Assembly: GCA_038363925.1 (NCBI GenBank)
Contig: JAQQWL010000003.1
Coordinates: 1,922,001 to 1,986,000 of the forward strand
Length of the DNA stretch: 64,000 nt
From: Apiospora phragmitis
Lineage: Eukaryota > Ascomycota > Sordariomycetes > Amphisphaeriales > Apiosporaceae
Reading direction: 5' to 3'
The translations under genes were made by a program, and so were the position numbers. The notes under the pieces are model-generated. The model was not told the DNA's origin and searched no databases. It was given only the letters and a program-made list of their open reading frames with translations. This document shows positions 46,871 through 59,700 of the stretch, piece by piece (the first letter of the stretch is position 1; each line of letters begins with the position of its first letter).

Positions 46871-48829
46871 CTATGTCTGCGTATGTATCCCGTGAAACCC
46901 ATGCGCAATAGCCCACCCACACTCAGCGCGCCCCAGCTCCCGCATGGTCCGGGCGTCGAGGCACAGCAGGTAGCTATTCTTGCCGTAGCCGTCCAGTACC
47001 ACGCTCAGCAGCACGCCGTCGTCCTCGGCCATCTCCTCCATCTCGTCCTCCTCGTCTTCTTCCTCCCCGGACGAGGAGCGACCAGAAGAAGAAGGAGGAG
47101 GAGGAGGACGCGGCACGAAGATGGCCTCGCCCGGCGTGTGCCCCCGCGGGTTGTCCCAGTACACCGTCTCGCGCGTCTCGAGGTCGGTCTTGCCCAGGCC
47201 GTCGAGCAGCGTGCTGTGGCCGCGGTTCGGCAGGCTGTAGAAGTAGCGGTGCCTGCGCGTCGCGTAGGCCGGGTTGATGGTCGGCAGCTCGCCCACCCTG
47301 GGCGCCTTGATTTCCAGGACCTTTTCAGTGGTCCTAATCTTTGATGCGCTGCTGCTGTTTTCTCCTGCTCCCTTATTCTTCGTCTTCATCTGGGCCGGGA
47401 ATGGGGAAGGGACTCGCAGCTTGTGCCGCGCGAACCGGGACTGCGTATTCCGGTTGCGATTCTCGTCGCCCCAGAACGCCTCGGCCCCGCCGTCCCGCCG
47501 CATCAGCACGTCGAGCTCGAAGCTGCGGATGACGTCGAGCGAGGGGTACTCGACGACGTCGCAGTACACCAGCGTGTCGCCCGTCTCCGGCTCGACCTCC
47601 TCGAACGCGTTCACGCTGTGGAAGTGAAATCCCGCGGGGGACTCGTAGGTGCCCACGACCCCCCGGCCGCCCCGGCGGTCGATGACGAACCACTTGCACG
47701 CCTTGGACTCGTCGAACGGCTCGATGGCGTCGACGATGTTGCGCTGCCAGGGGATGTGCAGGCCCATGGCGGCGAGGTGGGTCGAGGGAATGCACAGGAT
47801 CACGAAGGACTCGGACAGGAAGAAGGAGTGCATGTAGGCCGGCTTGGCGTCGGCCTGGCGGATGGTGGCGATGATGTCGGTGGTGCCCGTCGCCGCGTTG
47901 ACGCGGAACACGCGGTACGTCGCGACGGGCCCGAAGTCGAGGTTGTAGTTGTAGAGATCGCCCGTCGCCGGGTCGCGCTGGGCGTGGGCGCAGCTGAGGG
48001 GGCCCTTCAGCAGCGGGTGCAGCTTCTGCTGCGCGGCGAAGCCGATGGGCTCGAGGGTCTGGAGGTCCATCTCCTTCAGGTTGCAGCTGTCGGTCGTGAG
48101 CCACAGGTTGGTGGCTGTCGCTCGTTGACCCGCCGACGGCTGCTGCCCTTCCGTGCTGGCCCGGGAGCTGCCCAGGCCCGGCACATTCGCCTGTACCGTG
48201 ACGGAGATGTTGTCCAGGCGCGGCCCGTTCTTGGGGAAGGGCATCCGCCACACCGTCATCATCTTCCCAAACATGCCGATACAGGGATCTTGACGTTGGG
48301 CGAAGGTGAAGCCAAGGGGCTTCCCGTTCTGCCGGATTTCCTCTACCAGCTCTTCGGTCTGGCATCGAGAGGCATACTCGACCCTCGCTGTACCATCATC
48401 ATTCTCGTCAGGAATGATGGTAAACCTATGAGATTGGCCAAACCCGTCGAACCAGTGGCTGACGCGGTAGGTGCTGTTTTGTGCCGTCTCGACCTCGAAC
48501 CCCCCGGGGCCGGTCCTGTAGAGGGTCCCGGCTGCCCAAGATGGGATCGAGCCTTGGACCTTTAGGTCGATTGGACCCCTGACCTCTGTCAGGCCTTCAA
48601 CTGAGCAGTTGGGCGTTAGCTATTGGTTGTACATACACATATATAGGGGTTGGCCGATGAGACACGAGGGAATAAGAAGGAGGCAACTTACACCGGCCTC
48701 ATTGGGCCAATCGTCGAATTTTTGATCCAGCATCTTCTGGACGTTGCGTTCATAGTCCTCGTCCTCGTCCTGTGGTCCCTTGCGTGGAGGGCCCCCGTTC
48801 GGGAGCCCTTGCCCAGCGTTGAACGCCAT
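46871..48829 (-). CDS. Carotenoid-cleavage-type dioxygenase (RPE65 family)
   Basis: Two exons, 48,694-48,829 and 46,871-48,600, with a 93-nt GTGTAA...CAG intron; 621 residues. The N-terminal blade G-S-I-P-S-W-A-A-G-T-L-Y-R-T-G-P is typical. The four iron-binding histidines are present: H251 (S-C-A-H-A-Q), H303 (A-Y-M-H-S-F), H373 (F-H-F-H-S-V-N-A-F-E) and H615 (H-G-F-H-G). A Ser/Asn-rich insert (about 440-465) and an acidic poly-Glu stretch (about 565-590) are surface insertions. Fungal relatives cleave carotenoids or stilbenes (the CarT/Cao-2 torulene type is closest in length), but no carotenoid biosynthetic gene is nearby, so the substrate is open. No signal peptide; probably soluble. Confidence 0.9.
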
Positions 48830-50726
48830 GCTAGGATGGCTGTCTGTCTATCTGCAGCGAGCAGTTTCGTAAAATTGGGTGCTTGGAGATACTACTACTA
48901 AGATCAAAGGACAGCCGAGTTGAGTTGTTCACATGCAAGACGGCTACACGACGATGACAACAGGATAGATCCTTGGTGGACTATATATATGGGGCCCCTG
49001 TGGTCCGCCTGGACCCTTGGCTGCTGGAACAGGAGCCTCGTGTGTGATGCTATATGTGTAATGCTTTGTTCTCGGTTATGTGTTGCGAGGCACAAAGCAG
49101 CTTCGGCAGGTATCCGTACGTTAGTTAGTCTTAGAATTAAGGGGCCATACAGATCTGGATCACGTACGAAAACCGGAATTATTGGTGACCACCAAGAGCC
49201 AGAGCTTATCCCCGGATGACCAGAGACTTATATGAGCGCTGACTGGCCTCAGCGGCGTGTACCGCCGGCTCTAAGCAATCGTAAGCAGGACCAAGTAAAT
49301 ATGTAGCTAAATGGCAAGATGGTCTTGTTGGATTGTCGGAAAATGACAGCGCCGGGGGCATCCAGACCACCCGTGCTCGCTTAGGAAGGCCGCTTCCGGC
49401 AGAGGCGGCGCTCAGGGATGGAAGATAAGGAGGTGCGGCCGGAAACCCATGGATAAGTGAGTATAGCAACTAGCCAATTCGCATAAGAATAGACTAGTCA
49501 CTGCAGCTTCCTGCTGCTTAGGCGAGAGGAACAAGGCAGTGGTAACGCCCACGCAACGCTGGGTTACACCTGGTGGAAGCCGTCGGGTGTGACTGGAACC
49601 CACGTGGCGTTGCTGGCCTGGCGTGCACGACGGAGACAATTGGAACGGAACCGATGGTCGGGTGTCGCAACTCGCTAAACGGGACAGCCTCTTGTTGCCT
49701 GGATGCATAAGAGAAAGAAAGTCCTACGGCATCAGACGAATAAACCGACAATATGATATTGTTGGTGCGGTTAATGGCTTTGTTGGCTTGGAAAGTACGT
49801 CGTACTTTTTGCTCTCTGGCCAATGCCATGATGTAAGCCGGAAGTGCGTGTGATGAAGCTGCGCCTAGCCGCCTACCCATTTAGTGGGTGATGATTCATC
49901 GTTACCAATTGGCCGGATATGCTTGCGGGGGAACTCTTAACCTTATCTGGAGTCTCACATAATTGGACGAGTCTATATATAGCGCCTTCCAGATCGACAG
50001 AAGAAAAGGAAAAATTGATTTCTCATACGATTCTGGTGGATTCCAGGTTGTCGGGTGGACATAATTCGGGGACCTGATAAAAGACGAACCCCCCCCCAAT
50101 CCATCACCACCTGCCAACACCCATTGGCCATCGCGTCGCCAAAAAGTCCTGGAAACCCGAGTGTAGTGCGACCAGGACACCGCATGGCGCATGGCGTGCA
50201 TTCTTACACCGTGGAGGAAAACGCCATCAACGAACTCAGGTCTTGGGCAACCGGGTAGCCATTGGCAGCCTGCAGGCTCTGCACCGAGTTCAGGTCGTAC
50301 AGCAGCTTCCGAGACCCTGAACGAGGAGTCTAGAGAGTCTAGAACAGGGCGAGGGGGGGGGGGGATGAGGGTGCAGACCCACGTGTGAAGGCTCGTCCGT
50401 CAAGGCTCGGTGGAATTCATGATGAGGTGATCAACAGGTTCGAAACGCCACTCATCTCGTAAAAAGCGGGAGGGTGTGGATGAATGGTTGAACGGAAGTC
50501 CGCTGGGAGGAACTCCCTGTCGTCTTCGTCACATCCTTCAGGCTACGGGCTTTAGGTCGCGCAATACCTCTCAAACTCTGTGTATTTAAAATGCTATCTT
50601 CCGTCCGCTTCTTGGACACGGCACCAGAGGCAACTTCTCCCCTTCTTCTTCCAGTGCAAACGTGCAACTAGAGCCCCTAAAGTCCAGTCTAAGAAAGAAA
50701 AGAAAGCAAAAGGCCCAGAAATCAAA
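48830..50726. other. Divergent intergenic region
   Basis: About 1.9 kb between the dioxygenase and SnoaL-like starts. Small overlapping frames, none convincing. A 12-G homopolymer at 50,353-50,364 and a 9-C run near 50,086 stand out. No RNA gene found. Confidence 0.5.
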
Positions 50727-51307
50727 ATGGCCGTCTCGTCACTGAACCCCGTGGACTACAATGCCATCAAGAACACCATAGCCCGGTACTGCATCGCGCT
50801 CGACACCAAGGACTGGCAGCTCCTCAAGACGGCCGTCTTCACCCCAGACGTCCAGGCTGACTTCCCCTTCAACCATGACATGCGGGGCGTCGATGCCGTA
50901 TCGCAGACGATCCAAGGAAGGTTGGTTTCTTCTCTTCTCCTTTTTCTTCTTCCATTCTCCACTTGCACTCCTCCTCCGGCCTGACCAAGGTTTGTTGGGA
51001 TAAAGCATCCATTGGCTGTCAGCTAACCAACTCTGAAACCAGACTCAAGAACATCCCCACGCAACACGCCCTGACCACCCAGATGGTCGAGATCCAGCCC
51101 GACGGCGTGACAGCCAAGGCCACAACCTACTTCACCGGCATTCACTTCGGCCGCGGCAAGTGGCAGGGCCAGCACCTGACCTCTTGGGGTTCTTATGTTG
51201 ACACGCTGATCCGCGACGACAGCAAGGCCGGAAAGTGGCTCATCTCCAAGCGCACCGTCCTCTTCACCGAGAGAATTGGCGAGGAGCGCGTCATGGAGGG
51301 AGAGTAA
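50727..51307 (+). CDS. SnoaL-like (NTF2-fold) small protein
   Basis: Two exons, 50,727-50,920 and 51,043-51,307, with a 122-nt intron (GTTGGT...CAG); 152 residues. The join restores T-I-Q-G-R-L-K-N-I-P-T-Q-H. Features typical of the SnoaL_4 group: N-terminal helix with I-K-N-T-I-A-R-Y-C-I-A-L-D-T-K-D-W, the Y-x-x-A-x-D-x-x-D-W-like start, an F-x-x-D segment, then T-Q-H-A-L-T-T-Q-M-V-E-I and a final sheet K-W-L-I-S-K-R-T-V-L-F. Members are small hydrolases, isomerases or dehydratases, or non-catalytic proteins; the ligand cannot be told from sequence. No secondary-metabolite backbone gene is near. Confidence 0.82.
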
Positions 51308-52093
51308 GTGTGTGTGTGATAGAGAGAGGCGAGTGGTAGACAAGGAGGACGTGATGTATGTTAGGATACAATAACGTCAGACTAAGAGCACAGCAATACA
51401 TGTTATCCCAGTCGAAACTATATCCAAAAGTTACTCGAATAGTTAGTTATTGACCTGCAGATGGACCTGTGAACGAACTTTGATTCCAGTTTCAGTAACT
51501 GTATGTATTGGTCTGTGTGTGAGCAACCAAAGCGAACAAGTACATAACAATACATCATGTATCCATCCACAAATAGCACATGTGTCGTCTTGGGGTTACC
51601 TCCCATTCGCACTTCATGGGCGACACATGGGCGACACGCAAGACAGACATCCCATCTGTTCGGTGTTACTACACACCCCGTTGCAGCTATATACAGATCT
51701 CCCAGTCGACAAGTCTCATAATACGCCTGTCTGCCTTACCATATTATCCGTACTTGATCTATAGAACAGATGGCCTCCCCACCCCTGTTCTCTCCATCAC
51801 GCCAGCTTTCGACAAAGAAGAGGAAGAATTTGACACATACCAAGCGAGGGTATGAGTAAAGTTATGAATGGTATCAAAAAGGCAGTAACGAACAGCAATG
51901 TGGTATCTCTAAATGGTCTCATGGTCGCAGATATGTCGTCCGTCGTTCTTCTCTCTCACCCCCTCCACTGTGTAATCCACTAGTTGTGTTCAGACTCTTG
52001 GGCCATTGTGAGTTCGGTTGTTCACGTATGAGCGTTATATCAATCCTCCCCTCTTCTCCTAGTTCGGGTGTCCGTCGAGACAAATCAAGTTTT
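51308..52093. other. Convergent intergenic region
   Basis: About 790 bp; overlapping small frames only. No gene recognised. Confidence 0.55.
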
Positions 52094-55000
52094 TTAAACC
52101 ATCACCCACTCGCTCCCCCTCTTGACGAATTTGTCCAGCAGCAATCCGAGATCACCGAGGACGAATCGGCAAATGTAAAATCCGAAAAACTCGGCTGCAT
52201 GCCTAGTGCAGAGTTCGAGGCCGACCTGCGTCTTGTCCGCATGCCGTAAGCCTGGGTCATCGACCTGGCGCGCGATTTGGTCTATAAGAAACGGATATGG
52301 TTAGTTATTTCGATGTCGAAAGGGCGGCAATTATGACAAGAGGTCCACTTACCCACTGTCTGTGCAGCGTCAAACAATCGCGCGAGACTCAACATGTAGA
52401 GGGCATAGGGCCCATCGAACTGGACGTTATGAACGTCGCGCTTCGCCGGACGGCTGCTCGGGTTGGCGACCATGGGCAAGCTGGGCAGGGTGCCAGAGCC
52501 GTTCCCCATGACCTCCTTCTCGGGGATGCTGGGGCCACCGCTGCCGCCGCTGTTGCTCCGGGTGCCGTAGGCCGAAGACATGTTGGCTGCTGATCCCTTG
52601 CTTCGCAACCTGCGCCAGCTGAAGGCCCCCTTGCCGCTGACGCTGGCGCTTCGGGGCACCGCGGGCATCGCGTCGCCGCCATCCCCACTTTCACGAGCCA
52701 TGCCCTGTATGCCCACCTCGTTGCCGAGTTTCTTGGTCAAGGTTATTTGAACCTGCTCAAGAACGTTTTCGAAACTCTGCATCTCCTCCAACACGGCGTC
52801 TGCATCGTTACTGTCTACCCTGCCCAGGTTTAGCAAGGCCGCGGTCAGCAGATCGCACTGCGAGGATTTGTCATCCAGCGCTCGCAGCTTCACACCCTTC
52901 ACTTTCCACACGTCACGTGGGATGAACAGCCGATTGGTGATATAGCCGCCCCGCGGATGGCAAAGCGTCTGATACAAGGCGCGCATAAGCCAGAATGGCC
53001 GGAGCATGGCATCAGACGGGCACGGCTCAAGCGGCAAAGGTACCTCCGGCCCATTCTGGTTGACGGAAGACGGCGATTTGGGCAAAGGCGAGTGGAAATC
53101 CGAGTCGAACAGATACAGACCCCCGAAGCCGCCCGTGATCTTCTGGCTGAAAGCGGTAACGATGGGTGTCGGGAGTGCGGGCATGGCTGGCTGCCGCGAG
53201 CTCAAGGAACCGGACATCAACGGCGAATGGTCCGAGGACATGTCGGTGGTAGCCACGGAGAGTTGGCGGGTCTTTTGAGACCGGAGGCTGGATGAGGACT
53301 GGTTCTTTCGCAGAGCTGGCCGAACCGAGTTGGGCGAGTCTGTTCGCATCTCTTCAAACTCATCGTACTCTTCTGAAGACGCTCGGTGGTGACGAGGTGA
53401 AGGTGGTGTGGGAGGCGCAAGGATGGGAGGGTTAGCATTTCTACCAGGGGAGCTGGGCACTCGATTTGAAAAGGGGCCGGGCCGTGTAGATGTAGCCGAC
53501 ATGGCCTGCCGCTGTTGCGCAATATAATTACCAGGTTTGGCCTGAAAGGCAGAGACTGGGCCGGCCGCTGGGGGAGGATTGACCCTGGCGGTTTCGATCT
53601 TGAGCTGCTTCGGATTTTGTCCTGACAAGCGCCTACTCTGTACACTAGTTGGCGGGATCTGAGGAAGAGCCTGGGGCGGCGGCATAGAAGGCGGAGGAGC
53701 GGCTGCTTTGGCTGACATGGGCGGCATCTCAGTGACGGTGGACAAGACGGTGCTTGCTGTCGGGGGAGGGTTGGATCCCATCGAGCTGTGCCAGGTCCGC
53801 TGTGTAACCCCACTCGAATCCGACTCCCTGTCTCTGCCAGTACTTGACTGCTGCCGCGAGGGCTGATCGAAGGTGAAACTCTGCATAGCAAAGTTTCTGG
53901 TCATGTCTTCCAGCATACGCTCTTCTTCCTCATCTGAACTGTCGCCATTGTAGAAGCCACCCTCATCGTAGGTCGAGATCCGGCTTTCCTCCTGTAACCG
54001 CCTTTGCAAATCCTTTTCGCGTGCGGCTTCTATCGCAGCTTCCCGCTCAGTCTGCCTCACTTGCTCCTTGGCCCATTCGACGCGGCGCATTGCGTTGGCC
54101 ACTACACGATCGTCTTCGTCGTCGTCATCGTCATGGCGGCCATCGTACATTATATCGGACGAGTCCATCGGCTCATAGCCCTCGTCATAGGCCGCTTCCA
54201 CAGCCGCATCCAGAGCGGCATCAAATTCAGCCTCTGTGTCGCCACTAACAGCACGAATGTGCTTTCTTCTATACCCGCGCGAAGACGTCCTGGAGTGAAC
54301 GGACGAAGCAGCCGAGTCGCCAGACTCATCAATTGGGTCCAGCCAAGAGGTAGATTCATGGCTTGGATTCCGCGAGTGGCCTTTCTTCATGTCAATGGCA
54401 GGGGCCAGGCGATCGGCAGGCATGGAAAAGTCCTGGCGCACGATAGGTTCTGGCGGACTTGCTGGCCTCCGTGGTGAAATGGGCCGCCGGGGAGATAATG
54501 GCGCAGGCATATAATTGTCCTGGGCCCGGGGAATGTTCAGGGTGCCTTCGAAGTTGCGTCGAATAGGCGATTTATTGAACGAAGATTGAAGGGTCGGGGC
54601 GGGCTGCTCGTTCGGCACGGGTGTCGACAGGTTGCGACTGTCAGGCGTCGGTGTGCTTCCGTAGCGCGTTGTGATAGCAGTCGCATAGAAGGGGTCGTCA
54701 AGATCGTCGTCATAAGATGGCCGGACCTCCATGCCATTATATTCTATACTTTCTGGCCGAGCCGGAAGCGCCTTGCTACTATATGTGACTGCCTGTGCAG
54801 GAACCATGCCATCGAGTTCTTCGATCCGGCTTGTATAGGTGCGGCGGATCGCCTCTAATTTCTTCTTATCCTCTTCGCCCGTCGTCCTGGCGAGGACATG
54901 CTGGAGAAGGTCACAAGCTTCGCTATATGACTGCCGTGCGCTTTGGTAGTCCTGGGCATTGTCAAGCTGAACTGCTGTATTGGCCTTGGCAAGAGCTTTA

Positions 55001-56740
55001 GACAGCATCGCCTTTTGCGAGGGTTGCTTCCCGCGGTCTCTTTCCCTCGAGTCACTACTGCTCTTTGTGTTCGAGGAACGAGTCCTCGTATGGCCTCTAC
55101 TCTCGGTCGGCATTGTATTGTTAGGTATGAGCTGAGCCGCAGGCAGTAAAGTTGGGGTATTTCCTCGGGTTTTGTTTGAATCAGTCGGCTCATCCCCAAG
55201 ATAGTCTCGTTGACCGGCGTTCCCTTGGCTAGGATATGGTGAACTGGGCGAGCTGGTGTTGGTTCCAATCCGACCCAGCAGGTTTGCCGTCGATGCTGGA
55301 GGGTCCGTAGGTCTCGCGGTGGCAGGCTTCGGAGACACGGCGTCAGGGAACTCGAGCGAAGGTAAAGTAACGATGGGCGGAAGATTGGGCGCTGGGGCCG
55401 AGGGTAATGGTGGCGAGTGTGGCTGAGGCCTCAATCGCGAGCTCGCACTGGAGTTGGCGCGTGACCTCGGTGAAGCTGTGAGAGTGCCACCGTCCGATGG
55501 CCGCCGCTTGCTCAGCAGTTTCCACGGCGACTGGTGGTTTGTAGACGGGCCAGACGTGGCTAATTCGCTCGCATTTGCTATGATGGCGAGGGGAGTCGAC
55601 GCTCATGCGTCGCGAAAAAGTAGAAAGTCTACTCGTCGGTGTTGGCTGTTGCTGTTGTGGTGACTGCTGTTCCTTGGCTGCCCCTCTTTCCCGATCGCGT
55701 TGATCTTGTCCAGCTCTTTCAGGAATAGGAGCGATTGTCGTCGCGCCTGGTCGATTCGAAGCACGACTTGAAGATGTGGACGCGGACCACCTGTTGAGGT
55801 TTCGGAAGCTGTCAGTAATAGCGCCGATGCTGCTCGCCCGGGAATGCGACCTTCGGGGCTTCGTCGTGACAGGTTCGGGAGGAATTGGCTCTTTCTTCAA
55901 GAGGCCCGCATAGCCAACGTTGCGAGGTGGTGGCAGCAGGGGGGAGGTCCTGGGCAGCAGGACGGGAGCCGCTCGTTGGGGCGCGAGGGAAAGTGACGAT
56001 GGCGCCTGATCAGTGTTGTTGTTATTGGTGTTATTGACCTCGGTGTAGTCGGCAGCAGCGGGGTGAGGAGGAGGTAGTGGTGGTGGGTAGCGCGGAGATT
56101 GGGTTTCGTCTGGCGGGTGATAGTCGCTGCAGTCCCCTATTAAGATTTGGTCTCTATCAAAACCCCGACCCAAGTCCCGACTACCAGAAGTTGCTCGTGC
56201 TCGCGCAGCAAAAGTCGAGGGGTTTGGAGTAGCGTGGTTGTGGGAGGTCGTTGGGCCAGGACCAGCGCCAATATCGGCAGCACTAGGCTCTGTAGTGGCG
56301 CCTCTAAGGCTACTACTGTGGTTGCCGGTCCGTCCCCGGTTGTAGTGGAAAGCAGAGGCCGGGCTGCTGGTTCTCGAGGCAAAGCTCGTGGGGTTGGAGA
56401 AATTGGTCGGCCTCTGGTGACTCGGGAAGGGATAGGACGAGTCAGCGGCAGCAGACTCAGGCCGTAAATCGTCGGCTACTGAATAGATAGGGGCGCCGGC
56501 GAGCGGGTAGGCATTGGTTGGGGTGGGCGTCCGTGTGTTGAAGGAGGACAGGACGGAGGGGAAGTGGGAAGAGGTCGGAGCCGAGTCGAGTGGCCTGGTG
56601 GACGTCGAGTAGGAACTGGAATCGAGAGTGGTAAAAGGGTAGCCGGCGTGGTGGTGGTTCTGGTAGGACAATTGAGATTGAGATTGAGATTGGGATTTGG
56701 TGGAACCGGTCAAATTGGTCATGACATGTGGTTGTGGCAT
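52094..56740 (-). CDS. Large MIT-domain protein, otherwise disordered
   Basis: Three exons: 55,633-56,740, 52,353-55,577 and 52,094-52,281; 1506 residues. The first intron (55 nt, GTAGAC...TAG) is needed because the frame shifts and the upstream frame of exon 2 is closed by TGA. A second TAG 18 nt further also keeps frame. Residues 1-550 are Ser/Pro/Asn-rich with S-Q repeats near 15-22. A MIT domain (about 558-626: K-A-M-L-S-K-A-L-A-K-A-N-T-A-V-Q-L-D-N-A, then Y-x-x-A-x-x-x-Y-x-x-A-C-D-L-L) binds ESCRT-III tails in other proteins. A long acidic/Ser-Pro stretch follows, and a conserved folded C-terminal region from about 1200 (F-G-G-L-Y-L-F-D-S-D-F-H-S-P) ends in V-D-Q-I-A-R-Q-V-D-D-P-G. Probable role in endosomal or septal trafficking; inferred from MIT only. 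Confidence 0.88.
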
Positions 56741-59700
56741 CTTCCAGCGTCGGCGCAGTCTTTGTGCTCTTTCTCGCGCTCTCTCGCTCTCCCGCTCTCC
56801 AGACTCCTCAATTCAGGGTATCCAGGTCCGGATCATAACAGGAACCCACGAGGCGCCCCAATCAATCAATTCAATGCACTGCTGCGCTCCAGTAGCAGTG
56901 CGCGTGCCAGTGCGGTGTGCGTGCGTTGGCTTTAGTGTAGCGATCCGGCAAGTAGGGAGGTACTACTGACTGACTGACGGGCTGGGCTGCTTTTGCTGAC
57001 GGGGACTGACTGGTAAGGCCGGCCGACTCTAGCATGGACAACCAGACCAGTCTTCCTGGCCAGGCACACAAGCTCAAGAGAGAGAGAGAGGGCAATCCAC
57101 TTGGGTTAATGGAAACGATTGGGGCAATGTCCACTTTGGTGCCTCTGTCACTTTCATGCACTTGCCCTTGACTCTCTCTTTCTCCCCGAGTCTTGAGGAC
57201 TGCGCGATCTCCACGTTTCGGCAAGTACAGCCCGGAAAGGTACAGTACAGGCGGTAGGTACACTGATTGATGCGCGTCCAGTGTTGGGCGTGGCTGGGGG
57301 GTCTGTGTGTCTCTGTTTCTGCCAGTCTCCTGTTGCTGCTGCTGTCTGTGTGTATGCGTAAAGTGTGTGGTTTTTTCTCCCTTGGTGATTCAATCAAATG
57401 ATAACACGCTCGCTATTATTACATGTCGGGAAGTGGGAGGAAAAGGAGATCATGCAAGGAACATCAATTGGAAGACAAGAAAGTAGCAAGGATCCCCAAA
57501 TCAAGTACAATGGTTCGACTGGCCTAAACCGGATAACGGTCCGTCGTTCAGTCGTTCAGTTGTTTACTTTAGTCGTCGAGGGACAAAAAGGACACTGTCA
57601 CAACAGAAACAACAGTGGTTACGACAGATGGAATAGCTGATCGGGAGAAAAAAAAGACCAGTAGGTAAGAGCAATGGGACATGCGGGCTATGCTCCTGGA
57701 TTGTTTCGACATGAATTCAGATTTCTGTTCAGATCACGGCCTGGCCGGTGGTTGGCGGCTGGAAGGGGCTCACTATTGCCAGCCCGCCAGCCAGCTATCC
57801 TGATTCCCACTGGCCACTGGCCACTGGCAGAGGCTCAGCTCAGCCAAGCATTCGATGAATCCAATTCAATACATGCCGGCACGCCTGTGAGGTGGTAGTG
57901 GACGTTGTACCCGTGGCCGCGTCAAACAGCGGGAAAGGTACCCCTCATACCCCTACATTGATACCGCCCGCCCCCATCATGTACTTGCAGCAAATATGGG
58001 CACTCCCGCCCCAAAGAAGGATCTAATCCAGGGGTATTACCTACAAAGAAAAACCGCAGCAAACAAACAGGCAAGTGGCAGGCAGTGCCTCCGTAGAACA
58101 TTTCCAGCTGTAGGTTAGAATGTTCTATGCACTCAAAACTACGAACAGATATATGGCCATTGAATATTGGTTCTTAATACTTATCTTCATGCCTGACTAA
58201 CCACTTCCCTCTTCCGGCCTTTTCATCTCATTAGATCCCTGTTGCTCCCAGACAAGGTGGGCCAGCATTGTCCAACGGTGGACATAGCAGCAGCAGCACC
58301 ATTGCATCTTTCAACCCCCCCATCCCTGCGTGTTCGAGATGGATGGTAGGGTGTCTAGCCTCTTACGTTGCAATCCCATTCTTGAAACCCCCCTTTCTCG
58401 CGGATGGCTCGATTTTATTGTCAGATGTAGCGCCGTCACATTTTTGCTCGCTCATTCTGTCTCTCGTTTCCTTTCTAAACGTTATGTTCTAGACGTTCTA
58501 GACTTGCACTCTCAATGCCATACATACATACCTCATAGATAGACGTCATCATACTCCGTATGTATCGCCTTATCCGACAATGCGCCAAATCTACCAACGT
58601 TCGTAGGTGCCTGGAGGTGGGAATGTGTACCATTAGGAATGGAGAACTGGGACGGCATCAAGATTTCATCAAACGCCCTTCTTTTTTCTCCCCCTACCGC
58701 CCCTCTCGTAGCGCGCAGTCTAGTTCGTAGTGACTCCAGTCTGCTTGTCCAGTCTGAACGCGCCATTCCATACAAGCACCAGAGGTGTCGGAGCGTTCGC
58801 AACCTTCCGAGCCTGGACCCCATCGAGAATGCGACTTTCAGATACCCCTTGGCGACAGAGATTCCCATTCCCGGCCCCGGATGCGACACGATGCCACTTC
58901 TAGCCCGGCCGCTAGGACATAAAATCGCAGTATATATATTTATATATCTCGCCATGTATATATGTTCCTCTATCAATTACTTGGTTGAAACTCGTTGGCG
59001 GAAGCTCATACAAAATCACGCATCCTCTATCGTCACTATCTACTTCCCTATCCATGGCGCGACAATATCGATAAACATGAATTGGCGTGGAGAAGGAACC
59101 CTGATGGACTACGAATGTAGGCTGGCAGCTAGGGTGGTTGAAATCAAACCAATTTTGTCCGTTACCAATTGGGCGATAGATTCTGTTCATCATTTCCCCT
59201 TTCCCACCCCTCCAACAGACCGTCAGTCTGGCCAATCCCGCGCTTCCAGAAGACTGGAACCTTTAATGAGCAGAGACTATACCACCTGATGCAACTCGGC
59301 AAATGATGTGCAGTAATTCCTACGTTGGCCAGTCCACCAGGTTACGAATCTGGTGGTAGCTTGCGTGATCAATAAACGATAAGTTTCGTAGATTGGTCTC
59401 CCCCAGGCCCGTACGGAGTACTGTAAGACCATGGTGGCGCCGTGAATGAGATGACGAGACTTCGGGCATCCGTTGAAGAAATCTGCTTATATCCTGATTT
59501 TTTGCCTACTGGTTGACATGACGAAATATGTAGGTTATGTCCGGCCAGCACACCTTGGTGTCATGATTCAAATACCCTGATGTCTTGAACCGTATCTTGC
59601 TTGGGCGGACACAGCCCGCTGTCAATAAGAAACTCGGTATCTTGAGGTAAGACAAACTATCTGCACCGGCGCCAGCCAAATTGCCGATCTATCTCCTTCT

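Noticed and set aside
55434..56740. Two separate genes instead of one MIT protein
   Set aside because: The two frames overlap, the first lacks a plausible C-terminus, and one short GT-AG intron joins them in frame, so a single gene is simpler.
58639..59289. 216-codon frame on the plus strand
   Set aside because: No domain, no codon bias, overlapped by minus-strand frames of similar size; probably chance.
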